Under the pieces are notes generated by a model. The model saw only the letters and a program-made list of their open reading frames with translations. It was not told the origin of the DNA and searched no databases. 18,825 bases of DNA from CAZKRU01 sp964555235 (GTDB lineage: Bacteria; Verrucomicrobiota; Verrucomicrobiia; Methylacidiphilales; CAMAQI01), in assembly GCA_964555235.1 (NCBI GenBank), contig CAZKRU010000078.1, positions 1-18,825 on the forward strand, read 5' to 3'. Every line of letters starts with the position of its first letter. Position 1 is the stretch's first letter. Positions 7,224 through 14,119 of the stretch are shown piece after piece. The position numbers and the translations under genes are program-made.

Positions 7224-8089
7224 ATTCTTTCTTCCGACTTCGCGCCATTGCCCAGCACACGTTGATGGAATTGATCCGCCAGAAAGTGCTGATTCTCCTC
7301 CTCTTATTCGCCCTAGCGGTCATCGCCTCTTCCAACCTTTTCAAAATGTTCACGTTCGAAGAGCAGATCCAATTTCTCAAGGATTTCTGCCTCGGCGCCA
7401 TGACCCTCTTCGGAATGATCCTGGCCATTCTCGGAACCGCCCAACTGCTTCCCCAGGAATCTGAAAATCGCACCCTCATCACCTTGCTCGCCAAACCGGT
7501 TCATCGTTGGGAAGTTTTGGTTGGAAAATTCATCGGAGTGGCCGGACTTCTCTTCATTGCCACGACTCTACTTTCTCTCTGTACGCTGGCCCTTCTTCGA
7601 AATGCCGAACCTTCCGCGCCCCTCCTGACTGCAAACCTCACGACTCCGGAACAGATGGCGATTGAATCAGAAAACCGCGCGGCGATTCTCGCCCAAACTC
7701 GAGATCCCCATCTCCCCCAGGCATTCCTCCTTGTCTATGCAAAGGCACTGCTCACCGCTTCCATCACCCTACTTCTCTCGACCTTCTCTACCTCACCGCT
7801 CTTCACTGCCTCCATCTCATTTTTGATTTATCTCATTGGACATCTCCAGGGAACCGCACGCGAGTACTGGCTCTCTCAATCCAACACTTTAACCATCTTT
7901 CCAAAAATCATCCTCGGGATCATCGCTCTGGTTTTTCCGGATCTTGGCGCATTTTCAATCATCGAGGAGATTGCGATTGGAAATTCGATTCCGTGGATTC
8001 GAGTCCTCGATTTAACGCTCTACGCCCTCACCTATACCGGGGGATTCCTCGTCGTGGGGGCACTCATTTTTGAAAAACGGGAACTATGA
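7220..8089 (+). CDS. ABC-2 type transporter permease
   Basis: A 289-residue inner-membrane protein with about six hydrophobic segments (roughly 22-42, 57-78, 103-125, 167-189, 192-211, 260-283, with a further weak one near 228-241). Between the second and third is the stretch ESENRTLITLLAKPVHRWE (80-98), followed by VGKF. This is the E-x-x-x-x-T-x-x-x-L-x-(K/S)-P loop typical of NosY-like ABC-2 permeases. A loop around 128-165 is probably extracytoplasmic. It overlaps both neighbours through ATGA, so ATPase, permease and the TPR protein are likely made together and form one complex. The substrate is unknown. Confidence 0.9.
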   Translation: MNSFFRLRAIAQHTLMELIRQKVLILLLLFALAVIASSNLFKMFTFEEQIQFLKDFCLGAMTLFGMILAILGTAQLLPQESENRTLITLLAKPVHRWEVLVGKFIGVAGLLFIATTLLSLCTLALLRNAEPSAPLLTANLTTPEQMAIESENRAAILAQTRDPHLPQAFLLVYAKALLTASITLLLSTFSTSPLFTASISFLIYLIGHLQGTAREYWLSQSNTLTIFPKIILGIIALVFPDLGAFSIIEEIAIGNSIPWIRVLDLTLYALTYTGGFLVVGALIFEKREL

Positions 8090-8853
8090 AGACTTTCCAC
8101 CGCAGAGGGATCCTGATTCTGGCGATCTTGCTGCTGATTAAAATTCCCTGGGAGCACCGACTTCAACAAGAGCTCCCCGAAATCTCCGCGCTTTCGCTCC
8201 CGCAACAACTTCAACAGGGATTGGTCATGGGAGCCCTGAGCGGATTTCGCTCCGTCATTGCGGATCTCCTTTGGATTCAGATCATTCCGGTTTGGGAGAA
8301 ACAACAATGGCCCCGCGTGGAACAACTCATCGCCCTGGCCTCCACGCTTCAACCCCGATCCATTTTGTTTTGGGAAATGGGGGCGCATTATCTAGCATGG
8401 GACGCCAGTCTCGACCATCGACGCGATTGGCGCGAGCCTCATGAAGCCCGTCGACTTTGGGCCGAACAGCAATGGATTCAGGCCGGAATCCGGCACTTGG
8501 AGCGAGGCCTCTCGTTTCACCCCCATCACCCGAAACTCTGGATTCAACTCGGTTGGGTCTATTTTCAACGGAAAGGCGATTACCGTCGGGCTGCCGAAAA
8601 CTTTCAGAAAGCCGCTCAAGAACCCAATTGCCCCCACTATGTCGAACGACTGGCAGGCTACTCCTTGGAAAAAACAGGCGACATGGCAGCAGCCTATCTT
8701 TATTGGAAATCGCTCCTGGATCAACCCGTCCGCCCCGGACAACCGAGGGACCGAAGACCCTTGATCGAGAAACGTTTGCGTATTTTAGAAAAGGAGCTTA
8801 GTCTTTCCAAGCAACCAAGCGTACAGGGATACAATCAAGAGCACCGACGATGA
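8086..8853 (+). CDS. membrane-anchored TPR-like protein of the ABC operon
   Basis: A 255-residue protein with one N-terminal hydrophobic anchor (about 7-22) and a mostly helical remainder. Around residues 50-66 it has SGFRSVIADLLWIQ, a pattern I associate with proteins encoded beside ABC-2 transporters in several Gram-negative phyla (from memory, not checked). Residues 130-205 look like tetratricopeptide units (LERGLSFHPHHPKLWIQLGWVYF, YRRAAENFQKAAQEP, YVERLAGYSLEKTGDMAAAYLYWKSLL). It probably faces the periplasm as a scaffold or partner for the transporter. Both ends overlap neighbouring genes by four bases (ATGA), so it belongs functionally or at least translationally to the set. The exact role is unknown. 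Confidence 0.8.
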   Translation: MKTFHRRGILILAILLLIKIPWEHRLQQELPEISALSLPQQLQQGLVMGALSGFRSVIADLLWIQIIPVWEKQQWPRVEQLIALASTLQPRSILFWEMGAHYLAWDASLDHRRDWREPHEARRLWAEQQWIQAGIRHLERGLSFHPHHPKLWIQLGWVYFQRKGDYRRAAENFQKAAQEPNCPHYVERLAGYSLEKTGDMAAAYLYWKSLLDQPVRPGQPRDRRPLIEKRLRILEKELSLSKQPSVQGYNQEHRR

Positions 8854-9575
8854 GATTTGGAATATTTGGGGACATTCATAGCAATTTGGAAGCGTTCGAG
8901 TCGGTGCTCGAGGATATGCAAACCCAGGCGGTGACGCATACCATTTGTATCGGTGATGTCGTCGGCTATAATGCCAATCCCCGGGAGTGTCTGGAAATTG
9001 TTCGAGCACTCGGATGCCCGGTGGTGAAAGGAAATCACGACGAGGAAGCCTCTGAGCTGAGTGACGCCAGCAACTTCAACGATCTCGCTCAGATCTCCAT
9101 GGATTACACCCGCTCGCAATTGAGCAAAGAAGCCAAAGATTTTTTACGCGGGCTTCCATATCAGCGCCCCATTGAATCTTTCACTGTCGTTCACGCCTCC
9201 CTGGACCGGCCTCACAACTGGAATTACGTTTTTCGTGGAGAAGATGCGGACCTCAGTTTTGAACACCAAAAGACGGATGTCTGCTTCCACGGCCACACCC
9301 ACGTTCCGAGAGTTTACATCAAGGATGGCGACCACGTCAGCGAATTCAGCTATCGAAAATTTAAAATCGAACCGAAGAAAAAATATTTCATCAATGTTGG
9401 GAGCGTCGGTCAGCCTCGCGATGGAGATTGGCGGGCCGCCTATGTGATCTACGATACCGATGTTCACTCCATCGAGTTGCGTCGCCTCCCTTATGACCTC
9501 GCGCGAGCCCAGAATAAAATCCTGAAAGCGGGACTTCCGCCTCGTCTGGCCGAACGTCTTGCCAACGCCACTTAA
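8850..9575 (+). CDS. metallophosphoesterase (YfcE/MJ0936-like)
   Basis: A 241-residue phosphoesterase of the calcineurin-like superfamily with a two-metal site. Ligands visible are D8 and H10 in GDIHSN, D36 in GDVVGYNANP, N62 and H63 in GNHDE, H115 in VVHAS, and H149 and H151 in CFHGHTHVP (145-153). The VGYNANPRECLEIV stretch is typical of a subgroup of about 240 residues often annotated as YfcE-like phosphodiesterases, acting on unknown nucleotides or phosphoesters. The ATG overlaps the TPR gene stop (ATGA), so it is translated as part of the same operon. Its C-terminal part (SIELRRLPYD onward) follows the family pattern. The physiological substrate cannot be deduced here. Confidence 0.9.
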   Translation: MRFGIFGDIHSNLEAFESVLEDMQTQAVTHTICIGDVVGYNANPRECLEIVRALGCPVVKGNHDEEASELSDASNFNDLAQISMDYTRSQLSKEAKDFLRGLPYQRPIESFTVVHASLDRPHNWNYVFRGEDADLSFEHQKTDVCFHGHTHVPRVYIKDGDHVSEFSYRKFKIEPKKKYFINVGSVGQPRDGDWRAAYVIYDTDVHSIELRRLPYDLARAQNKILKAGLPPRLAERLANAT

Positions 9576-9621
9576 TCCAGTCTTTGATTTCGTCTCGATC
9601 CTGAGATGATCCGCTCTTTTC

Positions 9622-10569
9622 GTGAAAATTCTTCTCATCAAACCGAGCTCATTCGGAGATATCATTCAGGCGATCCCCGTGCTGACAGGGCTTCGTCGAA
9701 AATGGCCGGACGCACAAATCGATTGGCTCGTGTTCGAAGAATACCGTCCCCTTTTGGAAAATCACCCAGCCCTTTCCCATCTGATCTCGCTTCCACGACT
9801 TCGCCTTAAAACGTGGAAATCGTTTTTCGCTCAATCCCGTTCCCTCGCGCTTGTCGGCTACGATCTCACTCTCGATTTACAAGGACTCTTTCGCAGCGGA
9901 ATCCTTACGCGTTTGAGTGGCGCCTCGAGACGGATCGGATTAAGCTCGGCGCGCGAAGGGAGCTGGATTTTCTACAACGAACGGATTCACGATACCGCCA
10001 CTGCAGCGGCTGAGCGCTATCTGCAAGCACTGGATTATCTGGAAATCGCACGCGCCCCCCACGACTTTCAGATCCCCTCACCCAATCCCCTTCCCTCCTC
10101 CCTTCAGGCCGGAACTTACTATGTCTTTCATCCGTATACCCGCTGGAGAACAAAACTCTGGCCCTATCGAAATTATCAATCGCTCGCGCAGGCCCTTTCT
10201 TCAACGCCGTGTGTCCTGGTTGGAAATGGCCCTTGGTTTCCGTGTGAATCATCGAATGTCATCGATTTTCGAAATCAACTCTCGATTGGAACCTTGAAAA
10301 GTGTACTCGCCCAAGCAAGGGCCGTCATCAGCACCGACTCCGGACCGGCGCATCTTGCCGCCGCTTTGAAGGCTCCGACGCTCGTTTTGTTTGGGGCAAC
10401 GGATCCGCAAAAAACAGCTCCGGTCGGCTCAAGCGTTTCGATTTTGAACAGCAATCTCCCCTGCGCTCCGTGTCTCCGAAGAGAATGCCTTCACACCACT
10501 CCGATGCAGTGCATGAAAGATATTAAAATTTCTAATATTTTGGATAAATTAGTATTATTTAACACGTAA
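9622..10569 (+). CDS. GT9 family glycosyltransferase, ADP-heptose:LPS heptosyltransferase-like
   Basis: A 315-residue GT-B fold enzyme of family GT9, expected to transfer a heptose to the LPS inner core at the cytoplasmic face of the inner membrane. It opens with KILLIKPSSFGDIIQAIPVL and the WPDAQIDWLV/HPAL segments of the N-terminal domain. It closes with the donor-site stretch STDSGPAHLAAALKAPTLVLFGATDP and a cysteine cluster CAPCLRREC plus QCMKDI near the end, as in WaaC/WaaF relatives. The start is a GTG at 9622, since no ATG fits the family start. It follows the metallophosphoesterase by 46 bases and could share its transcript. The last 25 codons are notably AT-rich compared with the rest. 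Whether it is heptosyltransferase I, II or a different GT9 enzyme is not decidable here. Confidence 0.85.
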   Translation: MKILLIKPSSFGDIIQAIPVLTGLRRKWPDAQIDWLVFEEYRPLLENHPALSHLISLPRLRLKTWKSFFAQSRSLALVGYDLTLDLQGLFRSGILTRLSGASRRIGLSSAREGSWIFYNERIHDTATAAAERYLQALDYLEIARAPHDFQIPSPNPLPSSLQAGTYYVFHPYTRWRTKLWPYRNYQSLAQALSSTPCVLVGNGPWFPCESSNVIDFRNQLSIGTLKSVLAQARAVISTDSGPAHLAAALKAPTLVLFGATDPQKTAPVGSSVSILNSNLPCAPCLRRECLHTTPMQCMKDIKISNILDKLVLFNT

Positions 10570-10742
10570 GTATCTTTCCTTAAGCTATTTACAATAACAT
10601 TATTTGACTTTAATGAGATCTGCCTAGATTAAAAAGATCGCACCTGCTCTAAATCATTTGACAGCAAGGAATTCCTGAATAGGTTCAAGCCCGAAAGAGA
10701 CTTTAAATAAAGAACAACAACACAAGATCAAGGAGCCTACTC
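10570..10742 (+). promoter_or_regulatory. AT-rich intergenic region with candidate promoter
   Basis: A perfect TTGACA at 10658-10663 is the best -35 hexamer in the window. The element expected 16-18 bases further on is poor (TAGGTT, 10680-10685, three of six), so the promoter call is tentative. Nearer the next gene a good Shine-Dalgarno AAGGAG lies at 10730-10735, seven bases before the ATG at 10743. The whole region is visibly more AT-rich than the genes around it. No gene or terminator hairpin was seen in it. Confidence 0.35.
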
Positions 10743-11516
10743 ATGACCGCAACAAAAAACCGCAATTGGAGTCAAGAAACGATTGTCAGCGAAATCCAAA
10801 CTTGGAGCCGCGATGGTCGCCCTCTCTATTCCCACTTCATGCGTCAAAATTTTCAAGAACTTCTCGCCGCGGGGATTCGCTATTTCGGAAGCTGGAAGCT
10901 CGCCGTCCAATCGGCAGGCCTCCCTTACGACGCCGTTCGTAAATATAAAAAATGGACCAAGGAATCGATCGTCAGCACCATTCAAGAACTTCGTCAACAG
11001 GGAGTCGATCTCTCCTTCCGTTCAATGATGCTCAGTGCTTACGCTCCAATGGTCTATGCGGCCATTCGCACCAAATACTTCGGTTCTTGGAGAATCGCCC
11101 TTGAGGCAGCAGGTCTTCCGGCTGAAGATATCTACCGTTATCGCTCTTGGGATGAGTCTTCCATCCTCGACGAGATTCGTCAGCTCAATGAGAAGGGAAT
11201 CGATCTCAGTTCCAAGAAAATGGACGAGACCGAGAACTCCCTGATTGCCACGGCCCGGCGTCGTTTCGGAAGCTGGGAAAAGGCAGTTACTCGTGCAGGA
11301 CTTGATTATAATGACATTCGTCGCCGTCAACGCTGGACGCGTGAGAAAGTTGTCTCCCGGATTCAAGAGTTGCTCCAGGAGCACCCCGATCTTCGCGGCA
11401 TTGATGCCCGTCGACTGGATCCATCGCTCTTTGCCGCCGCTTGCAAGCCGCGCCTCTTTGGTAACTGGAGTAAAGCTCTGGAGAGTGCCAAAGCGAATAC
11501 GGCCTTGGTCAGCTAA
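10743..11516 (+). CDS. four-repeat protein resembling homing-endonuclease-associated (HNH_repeat-like) domains
   Basis: The 257-residue protein is built almost entirely of four tandem units starting at W9, W71, W136 and W198 (spacing 62, 65, 62). Each begins with W-(S/T/D)-x-E, then I-(V/L)-x-x-I-(Q/R)-x-L, then a variable helix, then FGSW (FGNW in the last, at 48-51, 113-116, 175-178, 239-242), and A-(V/L)-x-x-AGL in the first three. This pattern recalls the homing-endonuclease-associated repeat (Pfam HNH_repeat), regarded as a small DNA-binding helical module. No nuclease domain, signal peptide or membrane segment is present. It may be a DNA-binding protein that reads a long site with four modules. 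The gene has its own Shine-Dalgarno (AAGGAG) and is followed by a strong terminator, so it is monocistronic. Function and target are unknown, and the family link rests on motif recall. Confidence 0.8.
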   Translation: MTATKNRNWSQETIVSEIQTWSRDGRPLYSHFMRQNFQELLAAGIRYFGSWKLAVQSAGLPYDAVRKYKKWTKESIVSTIQELRQQGVDLSFRSMMLSAYAPMVYAAIRTKYFGSWRIALEAAGLPAEDIYRYRSWDESSILDEIRQLNEKGIDLSSKKMDETENSLIATARRRFGSWEKAVTRAGLDYNDIRRRQRWTREKVVSRIQELLQEHPDLRGIDARRLDPSLFAAACKPRLFGNWSKALESAKANTALVS

Positions 11517-11530
11517 TCGTCTACAGTTTC

Positions 11531-11566
11531 AAAAAACGCGGATCTCTCACGGGATCCGCGTTTTTT
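11531..11566 (+). terminator. Rho-independent terminator after the four-repeat gene
   Basis: A perfect 14-base stem (AAAAAACGCGGATC at 11531-11544 pairing with GATCCGCGTTTTTT at 11553-11566) encloses an eight-base loop. The GC core with a T-run on one side and an A-run on the other fits an intrinsic terminator able to work in both directions. It begins 14 bases after the stop of the four-repeat gene. Confidence 0.92.
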
Positions 11567-11605
11567 CTTGGAATTTCCCCGCTTTCCGCGATTCTTTCTT
11601 TCTTC

Positions 11606-12436
11606 ATGCGTCTGCTTCGTTTCATCTTACTCTACGGATTTCTTCTCGGAGGCGTTCAAGCGCAATTACAAATCGGAATCCAACTCACTCGCGATCAATT
11701 TGTCCTCTTTGAACCGGTCCCGATCCAATTGACCATCGCCAATAACACTGGCGAAGAAATCGTTCTCGGAACAACGGGAGACTCCCCTTGGCTTAGTTTT
11801 TTAGTCTACGATCAAGAACATCATTCAATTCGGGCGGACCAGAAAATTTCAATGGAGCCCGTAACGATCGCCGCTCTGACCCAGAAAACCATCTCCGTCA
11901 ATCTGACCCCGCTCTACTCCATTCGTGACGCGGGACAATACCGGGTCCAAGCGGTTGTCACCTGGAAGGGGCAACAAATGATTTCAAAAACGATCAGTTT
12001 TAACGTGGCAAATGCGCAAAAAATCTGGACAAAAAATCGCCCGGTTGATGGCACGCCCCGTACCTACTCCTTGCTTCGCTTCTCTCCAAATTCAAACTCC
12101 ATGCTCCTCTTCATCCGGATTGAGGATATCGAAAAAAACCTCGTCTACGCGACCTCCCCCTTGGGCGAATTCGTCACCTTCATCCCTCCAGAAACGATGT
12201 TTGATACCGACGGAAAGTTACACATTCTTCACCCCAAAGGCCGCGGCTCCTTTCGCTATTCGAGAATTGATGAAAACGGCACCATCGAACACCAGGTTGA
12301 TTATAATACTTCAAATCGAGGTCGTCCCACACTCACCAAAGGGGACGAAGGCCTTATCCTAGTCCAAGGCGGAATTGCCGATATCGACCAGCCGAAACGC
12401 GAAAAGCTCTCAACCAATCAACGCCTCGCTCCTTAA
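11606..12436 (+). CDS. secreted hypothetical protein with Ig-like N-terminal half
   Basis: No named family recognised. The 276-residue product has a clear signal peptide (MRLLRFILLYGFLLGGVQA, cleavage after the last A), so it is exported. Residues 20-135 alternate hydrophobic positions like a beta-sandwich (FEPVPIQLTIANNTGEEIVL, AGQYRVQAVVTWKGQQMISKTISFNV). The shape suits an Ig-like or transport-associated domain. Residues 145-250 form another beta-rich part with several acidic/aromatic turns. It starts just 40 bases after the strong terminator, without a visible Shine-Dalgarno, so a promoter must lie in or next to that gap. Its stop overlaps the ubiE stop on the other strand (12433-12436). 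Possible roles in the envelope are open. Confidence 0.7.
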   Translation: MRLLRFILLYGFLLGGVQAQLQIGIQLTRDQFVLFEPVPIQLTIANNTGEEIVLGTTGDSPWLSFLVYDQEHHSIRADQKISMEPVTIAALTQKTISVNLTPLYSIRDAGQYRVQAVVTWKGQQMISKTISFNVANAQKIWTKNRPVDGTPRTYSLLRFSPNSNSMLLFIRIEDIEKNLVYATSPLGEFVTFIPPETMFDTDGKLHILHPKGRGSFRYSRIDENGTIEHQVDYNTSNRGRPTLTKGDEGLILVQGGIADIDQPKREKLSTNQRLAP

Positions 12437-13122
12437 CTCGCTCGATATCCCACGTGGAGCGCTGAAATCCCCCCCGTCAGATTCAAATATTCGACTCTCT
12501 CAAAACCTTCCGCTCGAATCATTAATTCCAGACTCGTTTGGTCTGGAAAATGGCGGATGGATTCCGCAAGATAATCATAATCCTCCGCAGGCGCTCCAAA
12601 TCCCTGAGCCACACTTGGAAGAATATTTTTCAAATACCACCAATACGCCTCTTTCCAAAAAGCAACGGGATGCGAAAACTCGAGGAGGTAAAATCCTCCC
12701 CCGGGCCGCAACACTCTCCCCACCTCACGCAACGCCGCCCGACGATCGACGACATTCCGAAACCCAAAAGCCATCGTCACCGCATCAAAGGAAGCGGACT
12801 CAAACGGCAATCGCAACGCATCTCCCACCACCAAAGCCTCCAAGCCTTTTTTTGAAGCGACATGCAACATCGGCAAACAAAAATCCGCACCGATCGCCCG
12901 CTCCTTGCCAAGGCCACCCGCGATTAGCGCACGAAGAACATCCCCGCTTCCCGTCGCCAAGTCGAGGATTCGGGAGGGATTTTGTTTCTTCACCTCTCGG
13001 ACCAGAATCCGGCGCCACCCAAAATCCATCCCAGCACTCAAAAAGTGATTTAAAAAATCGTAACGCGGGGCCACCCGAGCAAAGCGTGCTTGAATTTCTC
13101 GCGCTTGAATCGGAATCGACAT
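12433..13122 (-). CDS. ubiE: ubiquinone/menaquinone methyltransferase (UbiE/MenG)
   Basis: A 229-residue SAM-dependent C-methyltransferase of quinone synthesis. It has YDFLNHFLSAGMDFGWRR (21-38), the SAM loop LDLATGSGD (53-61), the AFGFRNVVDR post-motif (118-127), LRPGG (138-142), and the closing YDYLAESIRHFPDQ (182-195) and LTGGISALHVGYR (215-227) signatures. Outside proteobacteria the usual product is menaquinone, so MenG activity on demethylmenaquinone is likely. The ATG at 13122 follows AAGGAG (13126-13131). No other quinone genes are in the window. It is alone on the minus strand, divergent from the MEMO gene over 79 bases, and its last bases overlap the convergent secreted-protein gene. 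Confidence 0.95.
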   Translation of the reverse strand: MSIPIQAREIQARFARVAPRYDFLNHFLSAGMDFGWRRILVREVKKQNPSRILDLATGSGDVLRALIAGGLGKERAIGADFCLPMLHVASKKGLEALVVGDALRLPFESASFDAVTMAFGFRNVVDRRAALREVGRVLRPGGGFYLLEFSHPVAFWKEAYWWYLKNILPSVAQGFGAPAEDYDYLAESIRHFPDQTSLELMIRAEGFERVEYLNLTGGISALHVGYRAS

Positions 13123-13166
13123 CCTCTCCTTTACCCTCGACGCCTCCCTTTCATCAACTTAAATAT

Positions 13167-13187
13167 GGCGGGGTCATCGACCCCGCC
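13167..13187. repeat. perfect GC hairpin in the ubiE/MEMO divergent region
   Basis: GGCGGGGTC (13167-13175) and GACCCCGCC (13179-13187) pair perfectly around the loop ATC, followed by the word CCCTACCA (13186-13193). The same CCCTACCA ends the repeat at 17789-17867, so this looks like a shortened member of a REP-like family. It stands 14 bases before the MEMO ATG and could affect expression of that gene, or simply be a repeat insertion. Confidence 0.6.
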
Positions 13188-13201
13188 CTACCAAAAAAGA
13201 G

Positions 13202-14119
13202 ATGAATTATCATAAGCCACGATGTGCCGGAGTTTGCTATCCCCGCAAGGAAGACGAGGTCCTTACCTATTTCCGCAATTTCTACGATCAAACCGATGGC
13301 CCTGCCTGGCCCACTTCGGTCTCGTCAGATCCCTTTCTCGGAATCATTGCGCCCCATATCGATTATCGCGTCACTACCCGCGCCTATGCTTGGGCTTACG
13401 AAAAACTCCTCTGCGCCCCTACTGCCGATGTCTATCTGATTTTGGGAGTCGGCCATAAAGCCAAACAAGAGTGGAGTTGCGATCCTCGAGGTTACCTCAC
13501 GCCGCTCGGCACCGTCGAAACTGCTTCAGAAATTCTGGACGATCTCCAAAAGGAATCCCCCTCGCTCTTCACCGATCCCCAAGCACATGCAGGCGAACAT
13601 TCCATTGAATTCCCCCTCATTGCACTTCAAGCTTTTCGTAAACTTCTTGGCATCGAAACCCCATTTCGCTTTGTTCCAATCCTCTGCGGAGGCCTTCACG
13701 AAGCCCTCTATCTCGGTCAAATGCCTGGAAAAAATCATTCCCTTTTTCAATTGGGAGCTCTCCTGAGAAAATGGCATCAAACTCTTGGCTCGAAGATTCA
13801 CCTGATTGTCAGCATCGACGGCTGTCACATCGGCCCCCGGTTTCAACACCCCTACGCCGTCAACGCCCAACGCCTTCAAGCTGCCGAACAATGGGAGGAG
13901 ATTCTCTGGAAAAGTGTTGAAACCAAAAAGACGGAAACCTTTTACAATCATCTCTTCACCGATGCCAACGCCCGCCACTTCGACGGCGTCGGCGCCCTCG
14001 CCCTCATGATGGAGCTGCTCAATGACGACTACACCCTCACCCGAACCTGCTACGAACAATGGTTCGAAGCCGAAGACTTCTCCGTCGTTACCTTTACCAG
14101 TGGTACGCTGACCCGATGA
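13202..14119 (+). CDS. MEMO-family protein (AmmeMemoRadiSam system protein B-like)
   Basis: The 305-residue protein belongs to the MEMO family, related to class III extradiol dioxygenases. It has APHIDY (H52 at a metal-ligand position), LGVGHKA (H85), AGEHSIEFPL (H133) and SIDGCH (204-209, usually SSDLSH). In human MEMO1 the metal ligands are H49, H81 and C244. The C-G pair expected near residue 261 reads D261-G262 here, so the cysteine ligand is replaced. The bacterial system is normally a trio with an AMMECR1-like protein and a radical SAM protein, and neither is in the window. The gene is translationally coupled to a helicase (ATGA overlap at 14116-14119). The start is the ATG at 13202, just after a GC hairpin. 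It may have different metal chemistry from the classic family. Activity is unknown. Confidence 0.85.
   Translation: MNYHKPRCAGVCYPRKEDEVLTYFRNFYDQTDGPAWPTSVSSDPFLGIIAPHIDYRVTTRAYAWAYEKLLCAPTADVYLILGVGHKAKQEWSCDPRGYLTPLGTVETASEILDDLQKESPSLFTDPQAHAGEHSIEFPLIALQAFRKLLGIETPFRFVPILCGGLHEALYLGQMPGKNHSLFQLGALLRKWHQTLGSKIHLIVSIDGCHIGPRFQHPYAVNAQRLQAAEQWEEILWKSVETKKTETFYNHLFTDANARHFDGVGALALMMELLNDDYTLTRTCYEQWFEAEDFSVVTFTSGTLTR

Noticed and set aside
12375..13205. 276-codon open frame on the plus strand opposite ubiE
   Set aside because: Low-complexity, proline- and serine-rich product without a motif. UbiE on the other strand is certain.
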